Notes: a model not told the origin generated them from the letters alone. A DNA stretch of 21,751 nucleotides from Spironucleus salmonicida (GCA_000497125.2 CM035317.1:1856001-1877751), one strand, 5' to 3'. Shown: positions 1-11,262, counted from the first letter of the stretch. Made by a program: numbers and translations.

Positions 1-3000
1 ATTGATCTAATGGGCATTTCGTCACCAAATTTTATCAACCTTAGAGAGTCATTAATTGTAAAGAAGTCATTCTAGGAAATGATGTCAGATCTTACAAAAT
101 ATACTACGTTGGAAGTATTTAGAGAGAAACTCTACTAGTTTCTCCTTATGCTGTACAACCCGCGTGGGATCGAGACTATATTCTGGCGAAACATTTCTTT
201 TGTTATGAATTAAGGAGCTGATACTATCAGTTCATTTCATAAGTTAATCGAGGTTAAAGATAAACTAAACGAATATTTGGGCGAATAGTTTGGTACAGAA
301 GAACCGTACATAAAATTCTTCAAGAATATATATGCTATTACTATAAAATTCCCTATATTGAATGTTTATTAGGAAATACCCTTTATCTCAGTAAAAGTAA
401 CTCACCTCCTGGCTGCAGGAACTGATCTAGCCCTTATAAACTTCCTCAGATAAAATTAGTTTCTTTATACTTCCGAAAATAGTAGAGGTAAAACTCCGTA
501 TACACAGTCGAATATCCTTGGCACCTCCTAGATGCACCCTTCTTGTCTGACCTAAAGCTACTACAGGGATATGCGAATTACCACTCAAACAAACAAATCT
601 ATGATAGAATAGGTAAACGATAAGGTAAAAGATATGAGCATCAAGGACTTCTACCTCACGATGATGCCAGAGCTAGCTGCAGAGCTGCAGTTCCTATGCC
701 CCTTGGTGTGCCCATAGATAATTATTAATGAGAGTGCAACTAAGTACCTTTTCAATTCCACATACTAATTCTAGTTAATTATTAATTCAAAGTCTATTCT
801 TTTGAATTAGATTTCTTCTCATATGTAAATTCACAATTCATTGTTCATAATGAGGAATAAGGATTTAGTTGGAGCTAATTAGTTAATAAATTAAGAAAGC
901 AAAACGGAATTGTTAAAATTGTAGTCAATTGCAGAATTTAATTAACAATTACATCTCACTTCATCTTCATCGCTGAATCGAGATGTGGTGTTCGTATTAC
1001 ATTTCTTAGCAAGCTAGAGGTTTCTAGATACGCTTACCATGCTTAATGGAGAATCGGATTAAGCCTAACTTAGCCAGTTATGCACTACAGGACAAATCGA
1101 AGGCATGTTTAAATAGCAGCAGATATCAGAAATTTCATCCGCAATAATCCTTGTTATATCCTTGTGTAGATAGTACCCTACTCATATGAGTGGATTAACT
1201 AAGCTTTTTAAATAGATTATCAAGTATTCACAGTATCTGGAGATTTATGTGAATCCACTGTAGGTCTAATAGAATAATATCACCACGCTGAAAGAAATTT
1301 ATACAGAGTTTTAGTCGCTTTTTAAAGGTGCATTTTTCATGTTTTTACAAAAATCTTTCGATAAATACTGGAACGTCGATACGCCAGATATAGATATGTA
1401 CATTCGTGACGCTATTCAGAACGCCAGCGTTTGCTATGTAAAGCTAAAACAACTAGGTCTACTATAGAAGGATGAGAAACTTGCGATCGTAACTATTACT
1501 GATAAAACTTGCATTTCGAATCTATTTTTTGAGACATCTCCGCCGATGCCGGATTATCTAATTTCACTATTCGGGGTGGAGGATACAATAAGAGATTCAT
1601 TTTCTAACAAAAAAATGCTATCAATTAAGACCCATGACGTGGATGAAGAGAAAGTTTCAAGCATTAATCTGTTGATGGATTCAGGAAACCACACTGGGGA
1701 AGAAATGTTTAAAAAATAAAAAGATACCGGGATTGCAACATGTTTCCAGGTAACAAATAAATACCAGCAAAACTTCAAGTAGATTTGCCTGCACCACTAG
1801 GTGAGTCCATAATATGAAGCAAGAACGGAAAAAGTAGAAGCATACTAAGCACAGAAAGAGGTGAAGGTTTTAAGTGAAGTAAAAGCCAAAGTAGAATAGC
1901 TGAATAATGATGTAGCCCAAGCAAATGATAAAGTAGAATAGCTGAAGAACGAAGTAGACGAAGCTGAAGCAGAACTAACTACAGCTAAATTAAAAGTAAA
2001 GGAATTAAAGGTTGAAGTCAACCAAGCGGAAGCAGAACTAACTACAGCTAAATTAAAAGTAAAGGAATTAAAGGTTGAAGTCAACCAAGCGGAAGCAGAA
2101 TTAACTACAGCTAAATTAAAAGTAAAGGAATTAAAGGTTGAAGTCAACCAAGCGGAAGGAGAACTAGATACAGCCAAAACCAAAGTTAATTAAGCAGAAA
2201 CAGAACTAACTACAGCCAAAACCAAAGTTAATTAAGCAGAAACAGAACTAACTACAGCCAAAACCAAAGTTAATTAAGCAGAAACAGAACTAACTACAGC
2301 CAAAGCAAAAGTCAACCAAGCGGAAGCAGAATTAACTACAGCTAAATTAAAAGTAAAGGAATTAAAGGTTGAAGTCAACCAAGCGGAAGCAGAACTAACT
2401 ACAGCCAAAGCCAAAGCAAGCTAACCAAATATAGATGCTAAAAATATAGTTATTTAGTACGAAAAACGGTAAGAATACGCAATGTTAAATGCAGTGTAAG
2501 AGATTGAAAAAGCAGAAAAAGCATTACTATATGCATAATATGCATCAGTTTCTCCAAGAAAATAGTTTAATATTGAATAGGCAGAGATATAGTTATAATA
2601 AGCAAAAGATTGGTAATAAATACTAACAGAAAATACTAATAAAGATAATGATATTGAAAAAGCGGCCATAAAAGCGTAAGCTGAGTTTGAAATGTTATAA
2701 GCAAAGTATGATAATATTATTCATTCATAATAAATAAAGCATATGGCAGAAAAAGTAATAAATGTAAATTATTAAACTGAATTATTAACGTAGAATTAAA
2801 CAGAAGCTATGAACATGACTGCGACTGCGAAATAACGGGTTGAAGACGCTTAAACAGATTTAACATCCAAATAAATTATATCAAAAGAACGCGAAGATTC
2901 TGTAAATGCCGCCAGGAATAAACTGAACAGATTAATAGAAATATTGAAGAAAAAAAAGGAACGGTAATCTACGACACAGGAAGAAACTACATTATTAATA

Positions 3001-5010
3001 TAACAGGCTAGTAAAGAATTTGAATAGGTATAAGAAAACGCTAAGTAGCCAACAGCAGACACATTAGTTGCTACATAAAAACATTAAAGTGCAGTGGCAG
3101 ATTAGAGTTTTGTTGATAAAATGCTAACATGTATAAAAGGTGAGTTACTATTAGGAGAGAAATCATAAAAGGATGTACAAATCTAAATAGGGAAACAATC
3201 ACCTTAAGACTAAGTTGAAATTTAATAATATATGAATATATGGAACTAGGCGATAGGATTTTAAACACCAACTAACGAATCTGAAACAAATTACGAAGAC
3301 GTAGGACTATCGGTACTAGACTAGTAACTTGTGTTTGATATGCTCGAATTATGTTAGCTATTTGATTAATTATCTTAAATTTAGTTGGCAAAAGAATCGA
3401 GTTGCTAATAGTAAATTCTAACCGCATCAAAATATGCGGCACTATCCGTAATACGACTAACAGAATAATATAACTAAGGCAATAACAGAAAAGTATTATA
3501 ATAGCATGGCGGTGCAACTCCGAATTAGGTAAAAGTAATGTCAAAAGAGGAGAATAAGTAGTTACAAAACGTAATATCAGAATGGTGCACTAGCGTTCTA
3601 AAGAAAGGATAATAAGCATAAATCGAGATTAGTGATTTTATCACTTAGTGGAAAAATCTGTTCGGAGTGCCATAAATCATAGTTCATTTTGCGTTTAAAG
3701 TGTTATTAAGAAAGATAAAATAATTACTATAGTAATTAAAAGATTAACTACAATTGCAGTAAAATATTTAAGATAAGAACGCGAAATCATATTACGGAAC
3801 AAAAAATACAATTGTAGCTAATTAATTATAATAACCAGAAGAAAAATAATAGTACTAGAAAAACAAATAGTTATTCAATGATAAATTTTTCTGTCTTGAC
3901 ATTTTCTACTTTGTGAACTGTAAACGCAACAGTACTTCTTCTATGTTTTGCATAGATTATCTAAGAAATATAGAAAATTAGACTGTTAAGAAGATTATCT
4001 AATAAAAAGATTTAAACCATTAGAAGAAAAAGACAGAAGAGCCTGCTAAATAATAAACGGAGGCTTAACCGTAAGTAGATCTTGAAATAAATCAATCCTA
4101 TATATATTTCAAATTTAACTTACCTATAGAAGCAATTAAAGTTATATTCGTAGGAAAAACTATATAAGAAAAAAATAATTATTTTTATTTTAAAAAATAA
4201 AATGATTAAACTATAGAAAGCGTGTTACTTTAGGCAACGATTCCAATTAAATGTGGAAAATAGGTTACTAAAGTAGTTACTAAGTAATAGGGTAAAATAT
4301 TTATAAGTATCATTTAATTTAAATATGAGTCATATTTTCGTTAATTTGGTAATTTCTACTCACTAGATAACTCCATAATTAAAGGTATTAATGGTATTGA
4401 TACCATGTGGATTTCAAATAATTACTACTCAGGGACTATCAACGCTAGAAAGTTTACAAATGATTTTTTGTTCTAAATTCTAGAGAAAATAAATTAATGT
4501 TTACTTGATTCAGCTATAACCTATAAGATACTGGCCAATGAAATTACTATAAAATAAGTTATTGATAACAAAGATATTATTGGATTTTTGCTTAAAAATC
4601 ATCTTTTCCCAGTCTCTATCGATGGAACTACTTTAATCGTTGATTGTCTAACTGAGGACTGTCAAACATTCTTGCCAATTTTATCAAAGTACGAAATTCT
4701 ATGTAAGATTGCAATCCTAAAGTATAGAAACGCGCTTTCAGAGCGCTAAATCGGATTCCTGCAAAAGAAGGAAAACGAGGTGTTTGATGCAGCATGCAAG
4801 TTGATAGAATATAAAGATGGAATTTTGACATTTAAAGTAAAACATTTACGCGAAAGTTCTATTGTAGAAGGGTAGAAAGGATATTTTGAGGAGTATTGTT
4901 TTGAAGTTTTTTAAACATCCAAAGAGAACTTAATGGATACGTTAACACAGCTGAATGCGGTGATAGTGGCCATCGAGGAAGGCTACCTCCACGTGATAAT
5001 TCTTAAGTGA
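1..5010 (+). CDS. Giant coiled-coil protein A (5' partial), genetic code 6
   Basis: With TAA/TAG read as Gln, frame 1 is open from the first base to TGA at 5008-5010 (1,669 codons, more than 100 of them TAA or TAG). No start codon can be assigned; alignment with its paralogue at 16022-21256 suggests about 640 residues are missing upstream. Visible order: a helical/mixed region (window codons 1-600) with anchors LYNPRGIETIFW (from codon 51), AGTDLALIN (139-147) and MMPELAAELQFLC (221-233); a long, almost pure coiled coil rich in Glu/Lys/Ala/Gln (about 600-1040) built partly of heptad-phased repeats; a Gln-rich helical stretch (about 1060-1360); a mixed alpha/beta C-terminal domain ending HVIILK. 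No signal peptide or membrane segment is seen. I do not recognise the family. The architecture suggests a cytoskeletal or scaffold role, which is inference only. Tryptophan is always TGG, so TGA is a true stop here. Confidence 0.9.
1948..2412 (+). repeat. In-frame 63-bp and 42-bp tandem repeats coding coiled coil
   Basis: Near-identical 63-bp units (21 residues, three heptads) lie at 1948-2010, 2011-2073 and 2074-2136. A partial unit follows, then three 42-bp units (14 residues, two heptads) at 2182-2223, 2224-2265 and 2266-2307, then about one and a half further 63-bp-type units to 2412. Both unit lengths are multiples of seven residues, so expansion keeps the coiled-coil register. The 63-bp units encode VNQAEAELTTAKLKVKELKV-like sequence with Gln as CAA. 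The 42-bp units encode VNQAETELTTAKTK with the matching Gln as TAA. The first unit is the most diverged, as is usual at the edge of a tandem array. Confidence 0.93.
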
Positions 5011-5049
5011 AAGTGAGGGTCTATTTGTTATATTGCTTGAGGTCACTGC

Positions 5050-5697
5050 ATGGGAAACTGGTGGGCTAAATAACTGCTTATTTATATTATCTGTTTCGTA
5101 TATATTATATTGTAGAATTTTGAACGGCTTCCTTAAGCTGGAAATAAGGAATTCCTAAATAAGTAAATTTTTAAGAATAGGTCGAACCTCTGTAAAACAT
5201 CTCAGTGTTCAGATAATTTTTAAGCATTCTGGCTACATGATATTTTATAGGAATTACTTTGCTTCAGCGCTTCAATTGCTAAATATTGGATGCTACATTT
5301 GATGTGTATTGTGATCGTTGTTTAGAATGATGAATGTCCTGGATCGAGTGTGCTAAACATTCTTCTGCACTGGTCTTTTTGCGTCTTAAGATGGCGCATA
5401 TTTCCATTATGGCGTCAAAAAAGTTTGTTCATTTCCGTTTCAAGCGCATTTACCATCTTAACTCAAACTGCCGATCAAGTGATAAAAGACAGCCTGGGCC
5501 GGCAAGCCGGTCTGCAGTACAATGTAGATACCCAAAATAGGTAAATGTGCGGTTTATGTTATTTTGAAAAATGGAATTACTGTGCTGAAAGTCTAGCTTC
5601 ATGTACTACTCCGGGAGTATTAACAGAGTGGTATGGCATTTTGAGCTGGACCAGTAGCGCATCTGCAAATTTAAAAAATTTAGGATAGTGGTGCTGA
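5050..5697 (+). CDS. Weak candidate ORF, possible membrane protein (215 codons)
   Basis: This ORF is open in code 6 from ATG 5050 to TGA 5695-5697, in the same frame as giant gene A but separated from it by several TGAs. The predicted product begins MGNWWAKQLLIYIICFVYII, which would be a hydrophobic N-terminal segment. A second hydrophobic stretch follows around residues 80-110, and a Cys-rich part (CGLC, YC, SC) lies near residue 170. No homologue is recognised. With TGA as the only stop, runs of this length are expected by chance a few times in 11 kb of AT-rich DNA, so this is listed only as a candidate. Confidence 0.15.
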
Positions 5698-5808
5698 ATT
5701 TAAGCTTAACATATATTGGTGCCTGCAATTTCAATTAGAAGGAGTAGTGATTTAATACGATAGTGTATTTTGCTGATTAAAGTGGTTGCAAATGCACCAT
5801 ACTGACAT

Positions 5809-7793
5809 AGAGCTGATTTATGGTATATTAATGATGACACATTATATCTGCACTTTTCGCCATTAGCAGAGATCTTCGTTCCTGGGACTACTAAGACATC
5901 GAGTCCTTTTATATTTCTTGGTTGAGGCTGGCCATAACTTCTAGGTTTGGGTTAACAGTCAGTGTTATTATTATGTAACATGACTTTGACAGATCAAAAT
6001 AGCTGGATATCCTTCGTAATACTTAAAACACAGTCATGTAAACTATTTGCCAATAGGTAGCTGTAGGTTAATAGAGCAGACAAATTATTTCTAGCAACAG
6101 TAACTTGTTTCCGTATGCTAGTATTGCGATAGCGTAAGGAGTTAATATAATGACTAAGTATGCTACGTATTATTAGAAGATTATAATTCCTATAATTCTC
6201 GCCTCCTGGAATGTACCTCGATTCTGGAGGTAAAACCGATATACAAGACACACCATGTGACGTTCCTGACCATATTCATACTTAGTGAATCTGAAACTAT
6301 TATTTGGCGATCGGTCGATCAGTAATGATGTTATCAAAGGATGTAGGAAGTTTCACCCCGCCTAATTGCAGTTATGTTACTTACAACTTAAGTAAGAAAT
6401 AATGCTACAGGCATACTATGATGATACTCAGGTAAGTCAAATTACCATAATAGTGGAAGAGAATCTGGTTAGGAGGCCCCGTGACGCAGAAGCATATTAC
6501 AGCAATAAACTGGACAGCGCGAAATCCATAATTATTGTAGAAACGAATTCCAGCATACCATGCATAGTACACAACTTATGGGTTGAGCAGCGGGTAGCTG
6601 ATGACTGTTGTGAGATGGCCTTTCTTCCTCCGAAGATACACGTGGCCTTTTAATAAAATTACAGACTACATCCGCTGACAGTGGTTAGGAATGCTGAATA
6701 CCAACGCAGATAATGTAGTAGTGCAGTAGATGAAGATACACATGGCAAATGTAGATAGGCAGCAGGTAGTGTATATTGTAGTACTTCTGAGGAGTTATAT
6801 GTTATTTAAAACTTTTAAACGACTTGCATTCATATACTTTTCAAGTTTTTGAACACAAACCGCCACGTAGGAGTTGTAGCATGTTTACTATACCAATTTA
6901 TATTGTATGTTAGCGTAGAATAAGATCTAGCTCTTCAGTGTTGCGACTGCACAGCCTGCAAGCTTGCAAATTATCAGGATAGAGGATTGTGTAAAGAGGC
7001 GCATACACAGACTCTCGACTGGCATCTCAAAGCGAGGAAATATATAATTTCGCTGTCGTATGGTGGTAGCGCGTGTCTATTGGTTGTCAGCTTTCCTCGA
7101 GCAGTATCTAGCGGTACAAGATACTGTGCCAAGAAATATTAGATCTATAAAGAAGCATATTGATCATAAATATCTATGAATATTAGCTACTACGAAAGAG
7201 GAAATAAATAAAATTTTGTCATGCAAGGAGCAGCTGGAAGTATGGACTCCAAGGGCCATGCCAATAAAGTTGGTTAGAGCGGAACTGACTGATAATACAT
7301 TGTCGAGTACAAAGCTAATTGGGCGAATAATAAGAAATCATATCAACTATACAAGTACAATCACCTAGAATACCAAGCAACACGCAGTTTATCTTTGTAT
7401 ACAAGTACCAGTAAGTAGGCTGGACAGATAGAACTGTCAGCAGTAGCGAAGGAAGAAAAATATATAATCTCACATTTGGATCAGTTTTGTAGTTAGAGGT
7501 GTATTGATCAGGCTTGGCAAGGCTATCAGTACACTTAGAACCAGGTTTGCTTTTTCATAATCTTACGATAATTGCGAAATTCAAATTCAAATCGCGAATA
7601 ACAAGAATAATACTTACATATGTCATATTATCTCGATAATAGTATGCAGGTTTTGAAATTTTTATAATTAAATTTAGGTACTCTAATATAATTATATTCA
7701 GATAAATATATAGCATCCTATTACATGAAATAGCTATACTTGGAGAAATTGCTATTGAAGGAACATACTTATTTGCTATATAATAGTTATTGA
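5809..7793 (+). pseudogene. Possible decayed Ty1/copia-type polyprotein fragment
   Basis: Two successive + frames give protein-like sequence with few TGAs. Frame 1 (about 5806-5922 and on to 6150) has LWYINDD, then after one TGA GWPQLLGLG and a later FVILKTQSCKLFA. The spacing resembles the copia aspartic protease (W-x-x-D-S-G, then G-x-x-x-x-x-G-x-G, then the 'VLYVP..NL' strand), but the catalytic DSG reads NDD. Frame 3 (6270-7793) holds about 507 codons with TGA only at 7161 and 7290. It contains a YYDD tetrad (6414-6425) where reverse transcriptase has YxDD, and near 7311-7490 ANWANNKKS followed by SKQ and IELSAVAKEEKYI. That is the order of copia RNase H (DADWA, SK.Q, VALS..EAEYI). Integrase and LTRs were not found. 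Each match is weak alone, and the assignment is inference. Confidence 0.22.
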
Positions 7794-8617
7794 TAGAAAT
7801 ATTTAAAAAGATTATACCGAAACATCGTCACTAGTCTTTTTTAGCCTATTAAGTCATCGCATACATGAGGTAATAAACTATGCAAACTATAAAAATTATT
7901 GCTTATTTAACCTACGGGTAGATTATTACTGACGCAACAACGACTTCTACTACTCATAATAGTTATATCCACGAAATACGTTATCTGAAACGCTATATAT
8001 CAATAATTTAACCTAAATTTTTCAAAAGCTTATCAATAACTGCTCAACTATTTATGCACCCATTTGTGCGTTTAATAATGTAAAATAATAACCATTGGTG
8101 CTTTCAAAAATATTGAGCACAATTTCATTTTCCAAGCAATATTCTTGAAACAGTTTGAGTTCTAGATACAAATTATAATGGATCAAAAACTTGTAATACA
8201 TAGCAGTGATGTATTTTTTGGACAGTTTCATACTTAATAATATCACGATTTTGAGTATATATCATTTAAATATTTGTAGATAGAGATGGATAGAGTGGTA
8301 TTATTTGCATATCATTTTATAGGCTTTATCGTAAAATACTGTATTTAACGCAACTGGATTGGGTTTCTTCTAATATGAAATTTATGTTAGGATAAATTAA
8401 TTGATTTTGCTATATATGAACATTACTAACAATTTGTATGGTGTGGGAATGTTCGAGCATAGTAACATATTTATATAACAAAAGAGCACTAGTCTAGAAA
8501 CAGTACGAATGCCTTTTCAAGAATGTTAAGGCTTATTAGAATGTAAATACTAATGTAATTAGTACAGATGCATATTGGTGACGACTACTAATGTATTTAT
8601 AATAGTTATTGGTAAAG
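7794..8617. other. AT-rich stretch with only a small minus-strand ORF
   Basis: The stretch is strongly AT-rich with frequent TGA in all frames of both strands. The only item noted is the 69-codon minus-strand ORF at 8022-8231, listed separately. I see no tRNA-like fold, no long direct repeat and no recognisable regulatory motif. Confidence 0.5.
8022..8231 (-). CDS. Candidate small protein, 69 residues
   Basis: A minus-strand ORF runs from ATG (complement 8229-8231) to TGA (complement 8022-8024). One internal TAA is read as Gln, after the motif LLNAQMGA. An in-frame TGA lies a few codons upstream, which limits the start. The product is helical and hydrophobic/aromatic (KYITAMYYKFLIHYNLYLEL), with an acidic middle and no recognised family. 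The length is within chance expectation and the base composition matches the surrounding AT-rich DNA. Confidence 0.2.
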
Positions 8618-8788
8618 ATGAGTTTTGACAAGATTGCAGACTAAGCACAGTATATGGTGCAACATTATGAGTCATACATTATTTATAATGAAATTTTCTT
8701 AAGAGTAATTAGATAGTCTGGAATATCCTAAATTCAGCAGCGTATTAATTTTCTGCTGGTTTACCGCATATTACTGTAAGCGGATTGA
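8618..8788 (+). CDS. Candidate small helical protein, 56 residues
   Basis: This is a code-6 ORF from ATG 8618 to TGA 8786-8788 whose product starts MSFDKIADQAQYMVQHYESY. It is rich in Gln (TAA, TAG, CAG and CAA all used) and predicted to be helical throughout. It overlaps, on the opposite strand, the 3' end of the decayed gene at 8672-10719, so at most one of the two readings is real over 8672-8788. No family is recognised. Confidence 0.25.
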
Positions 8789-10719
8789 ATATTTAAGCAT
8801 GAACGAAAAACATAGCACTGAGTCACTTTTCTAAGACACTGCGCAAGCTACAACCTTTGAGCCGAAAATACCCTTAAGTACGGCATCGCACATCATAATT
8901 GGGGCCTTTACCACGCTAACCTTAGTTTCTTAGTTGCTTCTATGCGTTCATTTTTAGGGATAGGCTTGGAAAGCTATACAGTAAGTCTAACAGCTTCGCC
9001 ATTCTCAACTGCAGTAGATGTACAAAATGTTCTAAACGGTTCCACAATTTCTGGTTTAGCGTAGTTTATGCCGCCTTTGCATTAATTGATTGTGATCTCT
9101 TCAATCTCATTGGCATCCCGATTTTTACAAATATGGTATACCCATTGGGACATAGAACACAAGTGATCTATCTTTGAGATTTATCAATCGCCACTTCTTC
9201 AAACTTTTCAATGGCGACAGGTACATTACTAACTATTACTTTATACGAACGTGCAGCATCTCTGCTGGGACTGCGTGAGCAACCTCCGTCTCTCCCGCAA
9301 CTTGCATCTCCCAATAACCTTGCTAACACGCATGCTTATTGACTATGAATCGAGCTCTTACCAAGGAATTGCGGCGCAGAGAACAATATGTTTTCATCAG
9401 CTAGTACAACCGGTGTACCGGGGGCTGCAGATGTTTCCAAAAGAAGAGGGCCCTCTTCGGCAGCATCTTCCACCAAATTATGAACCTAAAGCAATTTCAG
9501 GCTGAAAGAAGCGCCCGCTAACAAGCTTGAACGAACCAGCCTCTATAGGCCTGGCTTTTGGATTAACTTTTCCACCCAAAGACACGGCAACTTTATCCTG
9601 AGGAATAAGGCCAACCGAGAGTGACAAACAGCCGCATTCGAGCCTTGTAGTTTTCGTGAGATCTGGCTGCAAAGTTACAGGATCCATCGGAGCAAGGTAC
9701 ACCGCGGCAACCCGAGTTTCCCCAACTAGATTTAAAGCCGTGGTTACCAGATGGAGCGGAATTCCGAAATCTGTTCAGCACTATTCGATATTTCGCTAAA
9801 GGCCAGAGCAGCGCGGTAAGAGCCCGTAGACGCCCAAAGCGCGCGCCCTCCAAAGTGCACCTGTGGACCATAGTCAGACCGATAGCGCCAGAACCCAGGA
9901 TTCCACGTTCTTCCCAGGCGGCTACCCGTCCATGTTGATCATTTGCTGCGCCGAGTACCGGAATGCTCGCTCCCCCTCACGGCAGCCGCTCCCGAAATCA
10001 ACACCTTTGCCGAGAAGTGCCGCACACAGAGGCCCCTCGTGACGGTCGAAATTGTGTACCCGCTGCCAGTTTCTGTGCACTGAAACACGAACGAGTGCAT
10101 AAGAATGCTCGAATTCGACTGAAGGCAGTCCGCCTCGAGCAGCTCCGCGTACTCTGGCCCGTGAGCTCCTGCTTGCACTTGCAGAACCCGAAGCCGCCGT
10201 GAATGCACTGCGCCAGAATTCACTACCAACGTGTGCTATTTTCTAGCACCAGACCCGCTTTTCCGAGTATCGTGGCCGTACGCTGCAGTAGCACCAGTCG
10301 AGATATTTCAGCACCGTTCGTTCCAGAGCGCGGAAGGCCCAGGTGAACATCAGCTTCCAATTGGTATCTTGCGTCTCCTTGCTTTCATCGAGTGGCACGT
10401 CATCTGTGCAGGCGTGTAACGCACGTTTCTGACGCGGGCTGCTCGCTCTGCGCGAGGTGCCGGAGGATTTCGCCCCAGCTCCCGTCCACCTCCTTCTGGA
10501 TCTCGAGCCCCAGCTGCTGCTTCTTGGCCCTGCATACCGAGTTTTTGGGCGAAACGCGGTGCGCGAAGTCCAGCACGAGCTGGTGCGAGGGCGCGATCAG
10601 CGAAGTTAGGAGTCTGTGAGCGTGATCTCAATATCTGTTGGCAACAACTGTGGGGGCAGCGCGAATGCTACGAAAATCGTAGTACTGGATTCCGAGATCT
10701 CGTATGACAGGGAAAGCAT
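8672..10719 (-). pseudogene. Decayed or frame-disrupted gene in a GC-rich island, unknown family
   Basis: The minus strand gives a series of protein-like segments in shifting frames. They start at ATG (complement 10717-10719, MLSLSYEISESSTTIFVAF) and end at a TGA (complement 8672-8674). Successive segments include HQLVLDFAHRVSPKN, NWKLMFTWAFRALERTVLK, VAAVYLAPMDPVTLQPDL (the longest clean part, about 9480-9740) and EIEEITINQCKGGINYAKPE (around 9080). Frame switches occur with no room for introns, for example at about 10605 and 8930, so simple splicing cannot rescue it. Composition (Val/Ala/Gly/Glu-rich, RNY-like codons) favours this strand over the Cys/Arg/Ser-rich opposite frames. G+C is about 55% at 9250-10640, against about a third in its surroundings. 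A beta-rich protein is likely and no family is recognised. In GC-rich DNA, TGA-free runs of 60-90 codons arise by chance, so the gene call is moderate. Confidence 0.4.
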
Positions 10720-10822
10720 TTTTCAAATGTGGCAGGGATAATATATAAGAATTAATGTATAATATTGTGTAAATGTTTATTCGTAAAACGTGTTTTGCTA
10801 TATTTTGTATATATCTTGAAAA
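10720..10822. promoter_or_regulatory. Divergent AT-rich spacer, putative bidirectional promoter
   Basis: These 103 bp separate the start of the decayed minus-strand gene (ATG at 10719) from the start of the C_GCAxxG-type gene (ATG at 10823). The composition drops sharply from GC-rich to very AT-rich at about 10735, with TATA-like runs (atatataagaattaatgtat). In compact protist genomes such short AT-rich divergent spacers commonly carry both promoters. No specific factor site is identified. Confidence 0.35.
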
Positions 10823-11074
10823 ATGAACTGTGCTCAGAAAGTCTCCGAAAAGGTAAATCCTTCATTAACGAATATCGTAAAATATGCAGGCGGTGGGAAT
10901 GCACCGTCGCATGTCTGTGGAGCCTTGTATGCAGTTTAGCTGGCAAATCCCAGTGTATAACCGTTATTGGAGGAATAATTCTCAAAAAAAATTGGAGGTG
11001 TTGAGTGCAGTGAGCTTTATGGGAAAATATCATGCGATGAATTAGTTGAGTATGCAGTCAGTTTAGTAAAGTGA
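10823..11074 (+). CDS. C_GCAxxG_C_C-type putative redox protein
   Basis: The ORF runs from ATG 10823 to TGA 11072-11074, 83 residues. An in-frame TGA at 10817-10819 fixes the upstream limit. Three Gln (39, 46, 52) are TAG, TAA and TAA, so it is open only in code 6. The product begins MNCAQKV and contains GGGN...HVCGALYA (residues 23-37), GGVECSEL (58-65) and KISCDELVEYA (68-78). Four cysteines at 3, 32, 62 and 71 match the order and context of the C_GCAxxG_C_C family: NCA near the start, a CGAxxG-like motif after a Gly-rich loop, then two C-terminal Cys. The last Gly of CGAxxG is Ala here. Family members are usually about 140-150 residues, mostly from anaerobic bacteria and archaea, and are thought redox-active without a defined reaction. 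This one is short, so an upstream exon or truncation is possible. Likely soluble; lateral origin is plausible. Confidence 0.72.
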
Positions 11075-11262
11075 TGATTCATTCGTTCTCTTCTAATGTC
11101 ATTAGAATTCTTTTCTTTGACTTATTGTTTAACTTAATAGATTCCGAGGTGACGAACTCAATTTTCAGTAACAGAAAATTTCGCCAGAATGATTTTCTAA
11201 ACCCTGGCTACTCCTATTTTTCCTGAACTTGATCTTTTTTTTTTTGTTTGGATCCTTTTGGA

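Noticed and set aside
1845-2183. Repetitive minus-strand ORF (Ser/Phe/Asn-rich) open in the standard code
   Set aside because: It is the antisense of the tandem coiled-coil repeats of giant gene A. The sense strand is open for 5 kb in code 6.
1-5010. Dynein heavy chain, because of a stalk-like coiled coil between globular parts
   Set aside because: No AAA1 P-loop, no recognisable microtubule-binding tip, and no dynein signature motifs. The C-terminal part after the coil is too short for AAA5, AAA6 and the C-terminal domain.
5994-6251. Minus-strand ORF of 85 codons (GTG start) ending in TGA
   Set aside because: There is no ATG start, no Gln reassigned codon and no family. It lies opposite the copia-like traces.
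9251-10619. Plus-strand ORFs of 60-85 codons in the GC-rich island
   Set aside because: The products are Cys/Arg/Ser/Pro-rich, as expected from reading the antisense of the minus-strand segments. They share no coherent start, end or frame order.
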